Positions 32,077 through 43,300 of a DNA stretch of 64,000 bases are shown here, piece after piece (the first letter of the stretch is position 1; every line of letters starts with the position of its first letter). Below the pieces are notes generated by a model. It saw only the letters and a program-made list of their open reading frames with translations. It was not told the DNA's origin and searched no databases. The stretch is from Diploptera punctata (lineage: Eukaryota; Arthropoda; Insecta; Blattodea; Blaberidae), in NCBI GenBank assembly GCA_030220185.1, contig JASPKZ010003422.1, forward strand, positions 62,001 to 126,000. The letters run 5' to 3'. The position numbers and the translations under genes are program-made.

Positions 32077-32849
32077 CAATAAATTGTGTGTTTTCTGTTT
32101 TTATTTGAATTTATGTAACTGGTATATATGACGCTCTGCTACCATTTTTGCGCCGCGATCCTACCTTTTTTATAGCATTGAGTTTGAAAGTTTTGAGTGA
32201 TTATATCAACATTCCTTTGCCCTGGCCCGTAGAAGGCAAAGATTAATCCACCTTTCCTTTGTAAATTACTTAACATATAGTACTTAATGCTAAACAGTAT
32301 TATAATCGTGGAAGCTAGAATGAAAAAGGGGATTAACTTGGCTTGAGAAAGCTTTTGAATATATATATCAATATGAAACAGCAAATATCATGACTAGCTA
32401 CCTTTTTATAACATTTTTATTAGGCCTACTACAGTCGGTCTATTACGTCACCAGCATTGATACCAAAAGCTGCAACAGGTCATGAAGCTGCAGATGTTGG
32501 CTTCGAGTTGACACAATTAATTAGTTGATGTGTGGTAATTGATAAAAATGGCGACCGTGAGAAAGTTGAGTTTCCTGCACCCACATTGTTGCGTGTCCAG
32601 CGTCCTTTAATAATAGCGCCCCACTACACTCGTTTGTTTGTTTTACGATTGTTATCTTATCAATGTTAAATAAAACTTCATATAAATCTATAAACTGTGT
32701 TGTTTCTATGACATTATATAGCGTGCAAAGGAAGTTACAGCCATTATTTTCTACAGCTATGAATAATAATTTTCAGCGAATTCGGCCACTTGTATGAGAT
32801 ATAAGAATCTACGTCATTTAAAAAAAAAACTTTTTTTTTCCCAATGTCA

Positions 32850-33112
32850 CCAGGTTGTATTTTATGACATTTCTGGGTTTCTCCCCTGGCATTGGCAGAA
32901 TTGTAATCAATTTTTACGTTACCCCGATGATGATATGATGGGTGATAAATGATAATGAAGCGCCAGGAGAGTCCCTAACCTAAATTCCAGACCATAGGCA
33001 ACGACATAATTAATTCCCTTTAAAGAAAAAACTCATGTGGTCTGAGCGCGAATCGAACCCGAGACCTCATGAATTGTAGTAAACATTTCTGACCATTTGC
33101 CCATGAGGGTGG
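32850..33112 (-). repeat. SINE4 copy (own tRNA head, tail B)
   Basis: Plus-strand tail GGTTGTATTTTATGACATTTC, then CGCCAGGAGAGTCCCTAACC, then a tRNA-like head read in reverse: GCGAATCGAACCCGAGACCTC and GACCATTTGCCCATGAGG. Bases 32092-32849 hold nothing recognised. Confidence 0.75.
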
Positions 33113-33139
33113 TCATATCAAAACTTAAAAACACAGCGT

Positions 33140-33560
33140 GTTCACTAAGTCTTGATCCATTTCCAAGAAATAATGGACTCCGTTTGATGTGTTCATTGTC
33201 ATGTTATGTACACATGTTCATCATATTTCAACGTGATCTCCGTTCATTTTGAAACATTGTTTCCGTCGTTCAAGATTAGTAACAATACCAAAAACGATCT
33301 GAAGCATAGCTGGTAAAATGACCGTCACTGTATTTTTGTTTTGTACACCCTTCCCTTTATGAAGCAAACAAGTCCAGGGGCGTCAAATCAGTAGAACATA
33401 AGGTCATAATCTTGCTGCCCATCCATCTGTTGATTGATGTAGTCCTGTAAATTCAGCGTAAAATGAGGGGGGGGGGCTCCATCACGTTGTAATACAACAG
33501 AGTCAGCTGGCGTGGCTGTGGTTTGGTTCTATAAATAATTCAAGCATGTCAAGGTTGTTT
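33140..33560 (-). pseudogene. DDE transposase fragment
   Basis: The minus strand contains SVVLQRDGAPPSFYAEF, similar to the DGAPPHF block of the mariner-related insect transposase family, followed in shifted frames by IKGRVYKTK-like sequence. A G7 run and multiple stops show decay. Confidence 0.45.
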
Positions 33561-33821
33561 CTACCAACATGAAGGGTCCATGCACTGTGATACCCTATTT
33601 GTGAATCCACATTTGGTTTGTCTCTTTGTAATTCTCTGGTAGTGTGAGGTGGTTCGGTACTCTATTCGTGGTTTTTAAGTTTGTTAACCGGTTGTTTGCT
33701 CCTCAGTGTAAGATAATATGCGGGCTAACAACATACACATGTGCTTCTATCGTCAGATGCTTCTTGATTGTAAAAAAAAGTTAACACAGAAATGAATCGA
33801 GATTTTATGACCACTCTGTAT

Positions 33822-34156
33822 ATCCATCCATAGTAATTGTGCCAGGGGGCAGGTCCTTCACTGCAATCATTCATTTTCATGCTATGCTTGCAGCTTTAGT
33901 AGGGAATTATAGGTGTGGTAGCTTCCCATTGCTTTCCACACCAGTGAAGGATGATGATGATAATGATAAGGATGATGATGATGGCCATATGATTTCGGGG
34001 ACCATTTGGGCCTTAAAGTTTTCCTGACATTTGTCTTAAAGGTGAGGAAAAACCCCGATAAAAACCTCACCCAGAAAAACTGCCCCGACCGGGGATCGAG
34101 CCCGGGCCCGCTGCGTGACAAGGCAGCACGCTACCTCGAGACCATAGCGGTGGACT
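33822..34156 (-). repeat. SINE1 copy, tail A
   Basis: CCATCCATAGTAATTGTGCC tail, GATGATGATAATGATAAGGA tract and a head ending AAGGCAGCACGCTACCTCGA on the plus strand. Confidence 0.88.
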
Positions 34157-34584
34157 ACTCTGTATATAAAGGTTTAAAAAATCGAAAAATGGCTGAAAAA
34201 TGAATGAGAAGTTGAGGCAGAAATAACCGAAATATGGCTCCATATAATTATCGCCTTACTACAATGGTTGTCCGTTTATATAAAAGCGGGTGCCGCGAAT
34301 ATGCTTGACAATGATGAACATTCACGTAGCGGTAGTCGGCATCTTTCTATTTAACTATATATATATAACCCTAGCAATGATTCCTGACGAATGAAATTTG
34401 TAATGGGAGCTTAGATGCGAGTCCTGTACTAACCAGATGTAGGTCTCAGCCAATAGGAAGTACGAGTATGACCACACGTCATTGCTATCTCCCTCGCTAG
34501 CGAATATCAAATACAGTCACTGCTAAACATTTTTAAATTCTCACTACAAAAATTAAATAATATATGTAATCTTTATCGTAGAAT

Positions 34585-34835
34585 GCGATGGGCAGGACAT
34601 GTGGCACGAATGGGGAATGAAAGACGTGCATGGAAGCTTCTTGTAGGAAAACCAGAGGGAAAACACCCAGTTGGTAGACCAAGAATGAGGTGGGAGAATA
34701 ACATTAACTATGATTTGAGGGAAGTAGATTATACGGGGAATGATTGGAAAACATTAGCTCGAGATAGGGATGTATGGAGAGCTTATGTCCGCGCGGCCAT
34801 GAACCTACGGGTTCGATAGTGCCAGTGAGTTAGGG
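34585..34835 (+). repeat. L-A LINE 3' fragment within block B
   Basis: Encodes RWAGHVARMGNERRAWKLLV and WRAYVRAAMNLRVR, almost the same as 10240-10490. Confidence 0.88.
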
Positions 34836-34979
34836 CATCTTTATCCGTGGAGGAAGGAAGTATATTCGCTGTATATTCATATATATACACACATACACAC
34901 ACTGTGGTTGGTTTATATCACACTGTTAATGTTTTAAATAACCACTAAATGCCACTTTAATTTAAACAATTTATAGTCT

Positions 34980-35200
34980 TCCCCGCGCCGTAGCCATGTG
35001 TTTAAGGCAAGATGCCATGGCACAGGGCTTCGAGACTTGCGCTGTTTCGAGTCTCTACGGGGGGAAGAAATGTTCTCAAGGAATTTCTGCCAGTATGGGA
35101 CCGATGCCCACCCAGCATCGTGAGGCATTTGGGTGGCTACAATAAGTAGCGGCTCCAGGTTGAGAAGACTAGCTATAATGGGCTGGGGGACTCGACATTC
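34980..35200 (+). repeat. SINE2 copy within block B
   Basis: GCGCCGTAGCCATGTGTTTAAG head and the same internal changes as 10646-10866, confirming the SINE was duplicated with the block. Confidence 0.8.
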
Positions 35201-35599
35201 ACACTGCACTATAATTTTAAGACTTGAGGCAGCAAGTGTACAAAATATTATAATTAAAGTCTACGGTTTAAAATCTAAAATCAACACATCCGCGTCTCGC
35301 TATAATTCTCTATGGACTGTACATGTTTTTGTAGAGGAAAGGTTTTGTTTGTACACGTGGCAGACAGGGAATTCACAGCTCAGCAGTCTTCGTAGGCTCT
35401 CCCATTGGATTTAAGGTCAAGGACATTCTTCAAAATCCCTTGCGCGACGATAACAGCTGAGCCGCTGGATAACCAACAAAGTGAGACGATAATAACAACA
35501 CGCAATGTAATTAATATTCGCCGTCTCGGTGCACGCTGTTGACCTGAGTGGGATTCCAAGACACCTAATCGTGTAACATGGGCTACAATGTCATATTAT

Positions 35600-35935
35600 A
35601 TTGTAAGCCCATGTTTTCCCTTTACAGAGATTTGGGCGGTCTCCCCCTACAGGGAAGAATTTGAACCATACTAATTTATTTACACTTGTTTTCGTATAGA
35701 TGTCATTTGAGTGGTCCGTGGTCAGCGTTCTGCCTCATACTGACATCTAGGAAACCAAGGTAGTACTAGGACGGGAAATTTCGGTAAATTTTGCTTAGAG
35801 GTCTTTTCATCCAGGCTTAAGGTTCTTTTACGAGCCTGAAGTCCCTCCCGGATGACTTGCTCCTTGGATTTTTCCATCCTAAAACATGCATCGACCCTCG
35901 TAACTAGTAACCACTAGCCTTGAAGGTGTAACTTG
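35600..35935 (-). repeat. SINE5 copy
   Basis: Contains GAGATTTGGGCGGTCTCCCC, GTCATTTGAGTGGTCCGTGG, CTGACATCTAGGAAACCAAGG and GACTTGCTCCTTGGATTTTT, shared with 42715-43125. The reverse-strand tRNA head is eroded. Confidence 0.75.
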
Positions 35936-36174
35936 ATGGAATTACCTTGTAATGAAGTTGTCATGACAACATTTCTGCACGCCAACATGGCGTGTGACAC
36001 GTCTCATCCTCTTGTGCAAGTCAAACTAACATCATATGTTGCATCCTAACATTAAATTCCAATCCAGCATTTGCTGAGAGAGAAAAAAAAAACATGAATA
36101 GTGCAGGAGTTGCGTGGAGCAAGACCAACTTATGGTTCTGTTTTCCTAACTTGATATTCTTATTAACTAACGAA

Positions 36175-36325
36175 TTCACTGGCTCTATCGAACCCATAGG
36201 TTCATGGACGCGCGTACATAAGCTCTCCATACATCCCTATCCTGAGCTAATGTTTTCCATCATCCTCTGTATAATCTACTTCCCACAAATCATAGTTAAT
36301 GTTATTCTCCCACCTCATTCAATGT
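36175..36325 (-). repeat. L-A LINE, short 3' fragment
   Basis: CACTGGCTCTATCGAACCC to ATTCTCCCACCTCATTC, then abruptly joined to an L-C fragment. Confidence 0.8.
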
Positions 36326-36326
36326 T

Positions 36327-37135
36327 GTGAAATGGGTATTCCTATGGGAGGAATTGTTGTTTACAGATGATCAAATAATTTTTGCAGGGGATGAAGATGA
36401 TATGAAATATATGATAAATAAACTAATGGAAGAATATAAAAAATGGGGACTGAATATAAATTTACAGAAAACAGAACATATGTGTTTGGGAAAGGATGTG
36501 GATGACCTCATACTTGAAACAGGGAAAATAAAAAAAATGTGAATTTTTTTAATATCTTGGCACAATGATTACAAGTTCAGGTACCTGTGAGAGAGATGTA
36601 CAGACTAAAATTGCACTGGCAAAAAATGCAACTAAGACATTACATGGAATAATTTGGAATAAAAATATTACAAAGGAAACTAAAATGAAAATTTATAAGA
36701 GCATAATACAGAATATTTTGTCATATGGAAGTGAAACTTGGTCTTTGACGGAATTACAAAAGAATAAAATTAGAACAATTGAATTTGATTATTTTAGAAG
36801 AAGCCTCCAAAAAACAAGACAGGATAAAATAAGAAATGAATTCCTTTGGAGAGAAATGAATGTCACCACATCTGTTATTAAGAGGATTGAAAATCAAACC
36901 CTTAAATGATATGGCCATGTACAACGAATGGAAAATGAAAGATGACCCAAAAATATATACCAATGGTCACCTCCTGGAAGGAATAAACGTGGCAGACCAA
37001 GATGGAAATGGAAAACCTATGTCAGAATTATAATGGATGATAGGAATTTGGAAGAGGGAGATTGAAATGATAGAGATAAATGGAAACTGAACACGGCAAA
37101 TCTATAAGTGGGGGAAAGCCGAAGAAGAAGAAGAA
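36327..37135 (+). repeat. L-C LINE, RT C-terminal part
   Basis: LLFTDDQIIFAGDEDDMKYM carries a variant of the catalytic F/YADD box (FTDD), followed by NLQKTEHMCLG, IYKSIIQNILSYGSETWSLT and, after a stop, YGHVQRMENER with GRPRWKWK. The (GAA)n tail is at 37120-37134. Broken by stops at about 36541 and 36907. Confidence 0.82.
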
Positions 37136-37425
37136 GGTTGTCATTTCGACATTTCTCGTGATATCTCCTAGCATTGGCTTAATTGTAACCCACTTCTGAA
37201 GTTGTGGCACCTGGAAGGCGGAGTTACGTTACCCCGATGATATGATGGGTGATAAATGATAATGAAGCACCAGGAGAGTTATTAACCTAAATTCCAGACC
37301 ATGGACAACCACAGGAATAATTCCCTTTAAGGAAAATTTCATATGGTTTAACCGGGAATGGAACCCGGGAACTCATGAACTGTAGTCAGAAACGCTGGCC
37401 ACTAGCCCATCAGCACGAGGCTAGT
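37136..37425 (-). repeat. SINE4 copy
   Basis: Tail B (GTTGTCATTTCGACATTTCT), CACCTGGAAGGCGGAGTTAC, and a reverse tRNA head: CCGGGAATGGAACCCGGGAA, then CTGGCCACTAGCCCAT. It abuts the L-C (GAA)n tail. Confidence 0.8.
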
Positions 37426-37844
37426 CTGTAGTGAGAGGGCGTCACTTCCTCGAAGCGAGGACACGCGGAGGCAGAGGCTACGTGTCACGTCTACATCCTC
37501 ACTAAGTCCAAGTTATGCTTTGATTTTAGCGAATTTCCACTTATTGAAGCTAATGAGGTAGTTTTCATGAAAATATTTTTGAAAAAATACAGAGAGTATG
37601 CATTCATAGATCCTGCCTATACCTACTAGTCATCGAAAATCATAATGACACAAAATAGGCTATTTACATACTTGAAGGGCTTTAGGGCAATAACATGATA
37701 AGCCACATATTGTTATTTCTCAGATATAAGGAATTCAATGTTTCAAAAAAATTATAAATACTAATTGGGCAGTATATAATAACGAAGATATAAGAACAGA
37801 ACTTAATATGTTTATTTTAATCTCTGTGAAAGAATAAAATATTA

Positions 37845-37945
37845 TCAAAATGATGATCTTGCAGAAGATGTTGGCCGTTGTCTTGAGGCTTGTAGTTCCC
37901 CAACGTTTCGGCTTCGATAGCTGCAGAACACTCATCTTAAGCACA
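37845..37945. repeat. Fragment of the 31853-type fold-back family
   Basis: ATGATCTTGCAGAAGATGTTGG, then GAGGCTTGTAGTTCCCCAACG and TTTCGGC match one arm of the element at 31853-32076; the second arm is absent. Bases 37430-37844 show nothing clear. Confidence 0.6.
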
Positions 37946-38038
37946 TATCTTGTACTTTTTTAACATTTACCTCTGAAACCCGCTTCCTGACTAGCAGACC
38001 CGGGCTCCATACTCGTGGGGTTGATTTTTTTGTCTAAT

Positions 38039-38322
38039 GCCACCAGGTTGTCTTTTACAACATTTCTGGCTTTATCTCCTGGCATTGGCAGATTTGTAAT
38101 CCATTTCTTAGGTTGGGGCGCCTGGAAGGCGGAGTTACATTACCCCCGATGATATGATGGATGATAAACGATAATGAAGCGCCAAGAGAGTTCTTAACCT
38201 AAATTCCAGACCATGGACAACCACAGAAATAATTCCCTTGAAAGAAAAATATCCTATGGTTTGGCCGGGACCTCATGAACTCTAGTCCGAAACGCTGACC
38301 ACTAGCCCATGAGGCTGGCGAG
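38039..38322 (-). repeat. SINE4 copy
   Basis: CACCAGGTTGTCTTTTACAAC tail, GCGCCTGGAAGGCGGAGTTA and a head ending GACCACTAGCCCATGAGG. The B-box region has a deletion (GGTTTGGCCGGGACCTCATG). Confidence 0.78.
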
Positions 38323-38482
38323 GTGGAAATTGTAATTGATAAATTTAATTGCAAAATGTTCAATCTCGGAGCCAGGAGAGTTAGTACAATTATATGCACT
38401 AGAACCTCTCCACAGTACATGTGGTGCTGTTGATTTGTCTGTCGGCCTGGCGGCCGCCTTGGTGCTTTTCGACAAGAGTAGG

Positions 38483-38701
38483 CTAAGTGCCGGCACCGGG
38501 TTTCACCTTCTCCCTTCTCTTCATCATCAGCATATATGACATGACAGCCCTAGCCTTCCTCAGAATGTCCCTCCACACTTCTCTATTTGCTGCTAAATTC
38601 TTCCAATTTCTAATTTTGCTAATTCTAATATCCTGCAAAACATCATCCTCCCATCTTAATTTTAATCTTCCAACATTTCTGGTTTGTAATGGTTGTGCCA
38701 T
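38483..38701 (-). repeat. LINE C-terminus, separate lineage
   Basis: The minus strand reads MAQPLQTRNVGRLKLRWEDD, then ILRKARAVMSYMLMMKRREK. The LRWEDDV and KARA features are those of LINE ORF2 ends. Confidence 0.65.
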
Positions 38702-38759
38702 ATAGATCTTTTTTACTTACAGCAATGGCGACCATGATTGAACGTTCAACTTCCTACAT

Positions 38760-39145
38760 TTCGGGGTTGCCAACTAAATAACTGTACATATTACAAACAC
38801 GTGTCAAATAGAGGAACTGATGACTGTTTGAGAATCAAAACAAATAACGAACTAAACAAATTAATCAAAAATCAGAACATAGTAAACCATATAAGATCTC
38901 TCAGAATTGCTTGGCTTGGACATTTGATAAGAATGGATGATCAGAGACTGGTCAAAAAACTCTACAAATGGAAACCTATAGGAGGAAGAGCTGTAGGAAG
39001 ACCAAACATCAGATGGGAAGATGACACAATGAACAATCTAAGGAAAATTAAAGTGACTAACTTGAATATGGCAAGAGACAGATTGGCATGGAGGAGGATT
39101 GTTGAGAAGGCCAAAACTTTCACTTTTGAACTTGTCGTGCCTTAA
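38760..39145 (+). repeat. LINE C-terminus, separate lineage
   Basis: RIAWLGHLIRMDDQRLVKKL, GRAVGRPNIRWEDD and LAWRRIVEKAKTFTFELVVP, ending TAA. An open 100-codon stretch with no RT core. Confidence 0.72.
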
Positions 39146-39656
39146 AATGATGATGACAAACACGCGTGTGGGAAGTAAAACCATTGCCCTCTATGTATAC
39201 TACATACAATGTATATACAAAAATTATCCCAAAGGTAGTGTTAATATACATTATACGAAACAAATCAGTGCATTTTAAATGAAATGAACTTTATTAGAAA
39301 CAATATAAACAATAACTACAAACTACCGCTATTTTACACTAATTGGTCTCACAGCATCATGTTATTATATCACTAATTGATATCACGGCCTCCTGCTGTT
39401 TCAACTAATAAACATTGTCCACACTGTCTACGTTAGTCAATTGTTTATAATGAACGCAAATATTTCCAGAAAGATGTTATTATTTTACTATTATTTATTA
39501 CTTTGAAAACACCATCGCGCAAAAAAGAATGTACAACACACGCTTGTGAAGTGTTTTACAGAATCTCGGAAATTAAAACCTCGCTAACGCTCGGTTTTTA
39601 AATATTTTCCTCGATTCTGTAAAAATCACTTCCCAACCTCGCATCTTAATATACTA

Positions 39657-39662
39657 ATGTTG

Positions 39663-39708
<46 letters not shown>

Positions 39709-39740
39709 TATTATTACGTTTTTTTTTTTTTTTTTTTTGC
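39657..39740. repeat. (ATT)n plus poly-T
   Basis: About 18 ATT/TTA units followed by a 20-base T run. Bases 39150-39655 have no recognised feature. Confidence 0.92.
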
Positions 39741-39847
39741 ATGGCTACTAGTTCCCTCCACCACTCGACAATGCACGCGCCGTTGGTTTCAGCAAGACTG
39801 CTACAGTACCAGGAACTGGACTTCGGCATGAATTAGCTATCTATCCA

Positions 39848-40117
39848 TCCATAGTAATTCTGCCCGAGGGCAGGTATTTCACTGCAATCATAGCATTTTC
39901 ATGCTATTCTTTGCAGCTTTACTAGGAATTATAGGTGTGGTAGCTTCCCGTTGATTTCCACATCGTGAACGATGATGATTTTCGGGAACCGTGGGGCCCT
40001 AAGCTTCCTGACATTTGTCTTACAGGTGAGGAAAAACCCCGAAAATAAACTCACCCGGGAACCTGTCCCGACCGGGAAACGAACCCGGGCCCGCTGCGTG
40101 ACCACAGCGGTGGACTG
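39848..40117 (-). repeat. SINE1 upstream of secreted-protein copy 1
   Basis: Tail GTAATTCTGCCCGAGGGCAG to the head GACCACAGCGGTGGACTGAA. The same SINE1, with the same shortened GAT tract and missing part of the head, lies at the matching place upstream of copy 2 (58549-58835), so it was there before the duplication. Confidence 0.88.
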
Positions 40118-40284
40118 AATGCAGCGAAAGACGTGCCCTTGGGCAGAATTATTACAGAATGTACGTAGATAATAGTTTTTTTAACGTATGTACTCGTACA
40201 AATGTATCGTGTAGATCTTGTTGCTGCACTGGGCTGGTAGCGTGTGAAAGGAAGTGCGATCAGATATATGTGTTATGTCACAGG

Positions 40285-40290
40285 TATATA
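40285..40290 (+). promoter_or_regulatory. Possible TATA box of secreted-protein copy 1
   Basis: TATATA 45 bp before the ATG, conserved with its surroundings (CACAGGTATATAGTGTGGTC) at the same distance in copy 2. Function is inferred from position only; the transcription start is unknown. Confidence 0.35.
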
Positions 40291-40329
40291 GTGTGGTCAC
40301 AGTGTTGGTGCAGCCTCAGAACCATAAAA

Positions 40330-40395
40330 ATGTTGCGTCTATGCGTGATTCTGCTCGTCATCACCAGTCTGTGCGTCCTGTACTCCTCGGGCACG
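40330..40395 (+). CDS. Copy 1 exon 1 (signal peptide)
   Basis: 22 codons, ATG to GGC ACG, then donor GTAAGT. It encodes the entire hydrophobic signal sequence and was placed by identity with exon 1 of copy 2 and by the in-phase donor. Confidence 0.85.
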
Positions 40396-43300
40396 GTAAG
40401 TTACTTCATCTTAAGTGAAGACGCACGATGTTAGGTTATGATGGCGCTCACTTGCTAATCCAAAGCCCCCACACATATACAAGTGCTCTCGAGGAAATAG
40501 AGCTTTAGTTTTAAAAAATGGGACTTATTGTATACTAGCGGACCCGTCAGACGTCGTCTCGCCCGAACGTTCAGTTCTCGTGTCTTGGCCGGACGATAAA
40601 AATATAAGTTACTTTTTTACCATAAAATTCACTAAATAACAAGTTCGCAAGAAAATCCTCACTGCCACCTGTTCTGGCTCAAGAAGCGTGCATTATGACG
40701 TCACATTGTTGTTGCGCGGAATATGTCGGTAATGCAGATGACTATACATCTGACACAAAAAAAATCATATTACTCGATCGCAGCGCCACCTACCGGATCC
40801 AAACCATCCAGGGACCCACTCAAACACACAATTTCATCAAAATCGGAGCAGTCGTTTAGGCAGTTTTTAATTTCGGCTTCCAAGTAAACTTCCAAAATAC
40901 AGAAACAACTGGAAATCTCACGTAAGAAGAACAAGAATATCACGTCAAATCTTAAATTACCAGGCAAGAGATATTTGGGCAGACCCTTCAAACGTTGGAT
41001 TGAGACCGCTGGGTCTATCAGATGAAAGGATAAATAAGAAAAAGAACTTAACCTCCACTTCTAATTGGATTTCGCTCATTTTTTGACAATACCTACCTCG
41101 GTTTATTTTAATAGGACATACTGAGTTTCGTTCTCAAACATCGAAAATTGTGACCGCTAGAGCGATTTTTTAATTTTCACTTCAGGTGAAATGTTACACC
41201 TAATGGTTTTAGAGGCCGTCCATGGTATCTTTACCGTGTCGTGGTGGAGTGGCTTCCATGCTTAAATGATCCCGAGAGCTATGCCGGCGGTAGCATTGCT
41301 CCCGAAAGGATATCCATGACGGACTGGTCGAAGTCGATAAGCCAGACGAAAAAAGTACCTTGGTCAAAATAGTGGCGATCTTTCGCCGTAAAAATACAAC
41401 CGTCAAGAAACGCGGATATGGTTTCCACTGGGGTAAAATTCTCCGCAGGTAATATAATCCCCCATTCTGTTCTCTGGGCGGGGACTACTTCAGGGAACCC
41501 ATGCCAAAGGCTCAAACACAGGGACATTATCCTAGGAACATGGAATGTTAGGAGTTTGTACAATAGCGGGATACTAGAGATTAACGAGGAATTAGATAAA
41601 TTGCCCTTGCAACTGTGACTGGAAGTAAACATCAATAAAACTAAATATATGGTCACACGTAGAAATACATTATATAATGGAAATGGACAGCTAATGACAA
41701 ATGAGGGAAATTTTGAGGAAGTGGCTGAATTCAAATACCTAGGAACAATAATCACAAATAGGAATGAGATGCACAAAGAAATTAAACATTGGCTCAATTC
41801 TGGAAATGCGTGCTATTCTGTATTGCAGAGACTCTTGATGTCCCAACTCCTTTCAAAAAACGTTAAACTGAAAATATATAAAACTATTATTCTACCAGTT
41901 ATATTGTACGGGTGCGAAACATGGACTCTTACTTTAAGGGGGGGAAAGGAGCTTACGAGTATTTGAGAATAAAGTTCTTAGGAAATTTTTTGGACCAAAA
42001 AGAGATAGACAAGTGAATGGAGTAAACTACATAATAGTGATATACATTATAGGACGCGAGATATGATAAGAACAACAGTTAAGTCTCGTAGACTGCGATG
42101 GGCAGGACATATGGTACGAATGGGGAATGAAAGACATGCATAAAAGCTTCTTGTAGAGAAACCAGAGGGAAAATGTCCAGTTGGTAGACCAAGAATGAGG
42201 TGGGAGAATAACATTAACCATGATTTGAGGGAAGTAAATTATACAGGGAATGATTAGAAAATTTTAGCTCAGGATAAGGATGTACGGAGAGCTGATGTCC
42301 GTGTGGCCATGAACCTACGGGTTCGATAGAGCCAGTGGGTTAGGATAAACAGATTTTCTTTATTTATTAAGAACAACCTTATAATGTTACTAGTAAAGTG
42401 GCCCCACTACTGGCCTCAGAAGCCCTTGGGGTAGCAGGAGGTTAAGGCTCCCACTTTTTCTGGGCAATCGGCACTTGATGTCAACCAAGTTGTCAGCCCT
42501 GCGTGACGGCCGCCTTTACCCCCAGAACAAGCGTCTGGTACTCATTTCCGTTAGAGGTTGAGTCGACCCCAGAGCCATAGTGCCGCCAGAAGGTTTGGGT
42601 CAGTTTAAAAATCCTGACCCCACAGGGACTCGAACTCTCGACCTTCCGGCTTGTAGCGCAGTGCTTTAACCACTACGCTACGGCGTGCCCCCTTATAATG
42701 TTACTTCTAATTGTCTTCTTCTTGTATCTTGTAAGCCATGTTTCCCTTAACAGAGATTTAGGCGCTCTCCCCCTACAGGGGATAATTTGAACCATACTAA
42801 TTTTGTTAAACTTGTTTTCGTATAGATGTCATTTGAGTGGTCCGTGGTCAGAGTTTTGCCTCATACTGACATCTAGGAAACCAAGGTAGTACTAGGACGG
42901 GAAAATTCGGTAAATTTTGCTTAGAGGCCTCTTCATTCAGGCTTAAGGATCTTTTACAAGCCTGAAAATCTTCAAAATCGGGACCCACGGCTTAAAGTCC
43001 CTCCCGGAGGACTTGCTCCTTGGATTTTTCCATCCTAAAAAATCCATCGACCCCGGCCGGGTTTGAACCCGCGACGCTCGTGACCAGAGGCGAGGAGCAT
43101 AACCACTAGTTCACCGCGGCCGATACTTCTAATTGTAATTTATTAAAAAGTGACTTACCTAGTTTTAAGAACTGGCTGCGACCCATGTTGAACAGCGGCT
43201 GTTCTTCTTTTGCTGGGTCCTATAAATTATGCCCATTTGATAATTATTCGCTTTACTTCGTAAGCCCTTGTGTCTTTCAACGAGACTTGGGCTTTCTCCA

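Larger units (their letters stand above)
34372..35447 (+). repeat. Duplicated block, copy B
   Basis: Counterpart of 9568-11109 without the L-A insertion. It contains an L-A 3' fragment (34585-34835) and SINE2 (34980-35200). Start TAGCAATGATTCCTGACG, end AAATCCCTTGCGCGACG. Flanks differ from block A. Confidence 0.82.

Noticed and set aside
41279..41797. A 172-codon minus-strand ORF
   Set aside because: It is antisense to the internally deleted L-A element and has no family motif.
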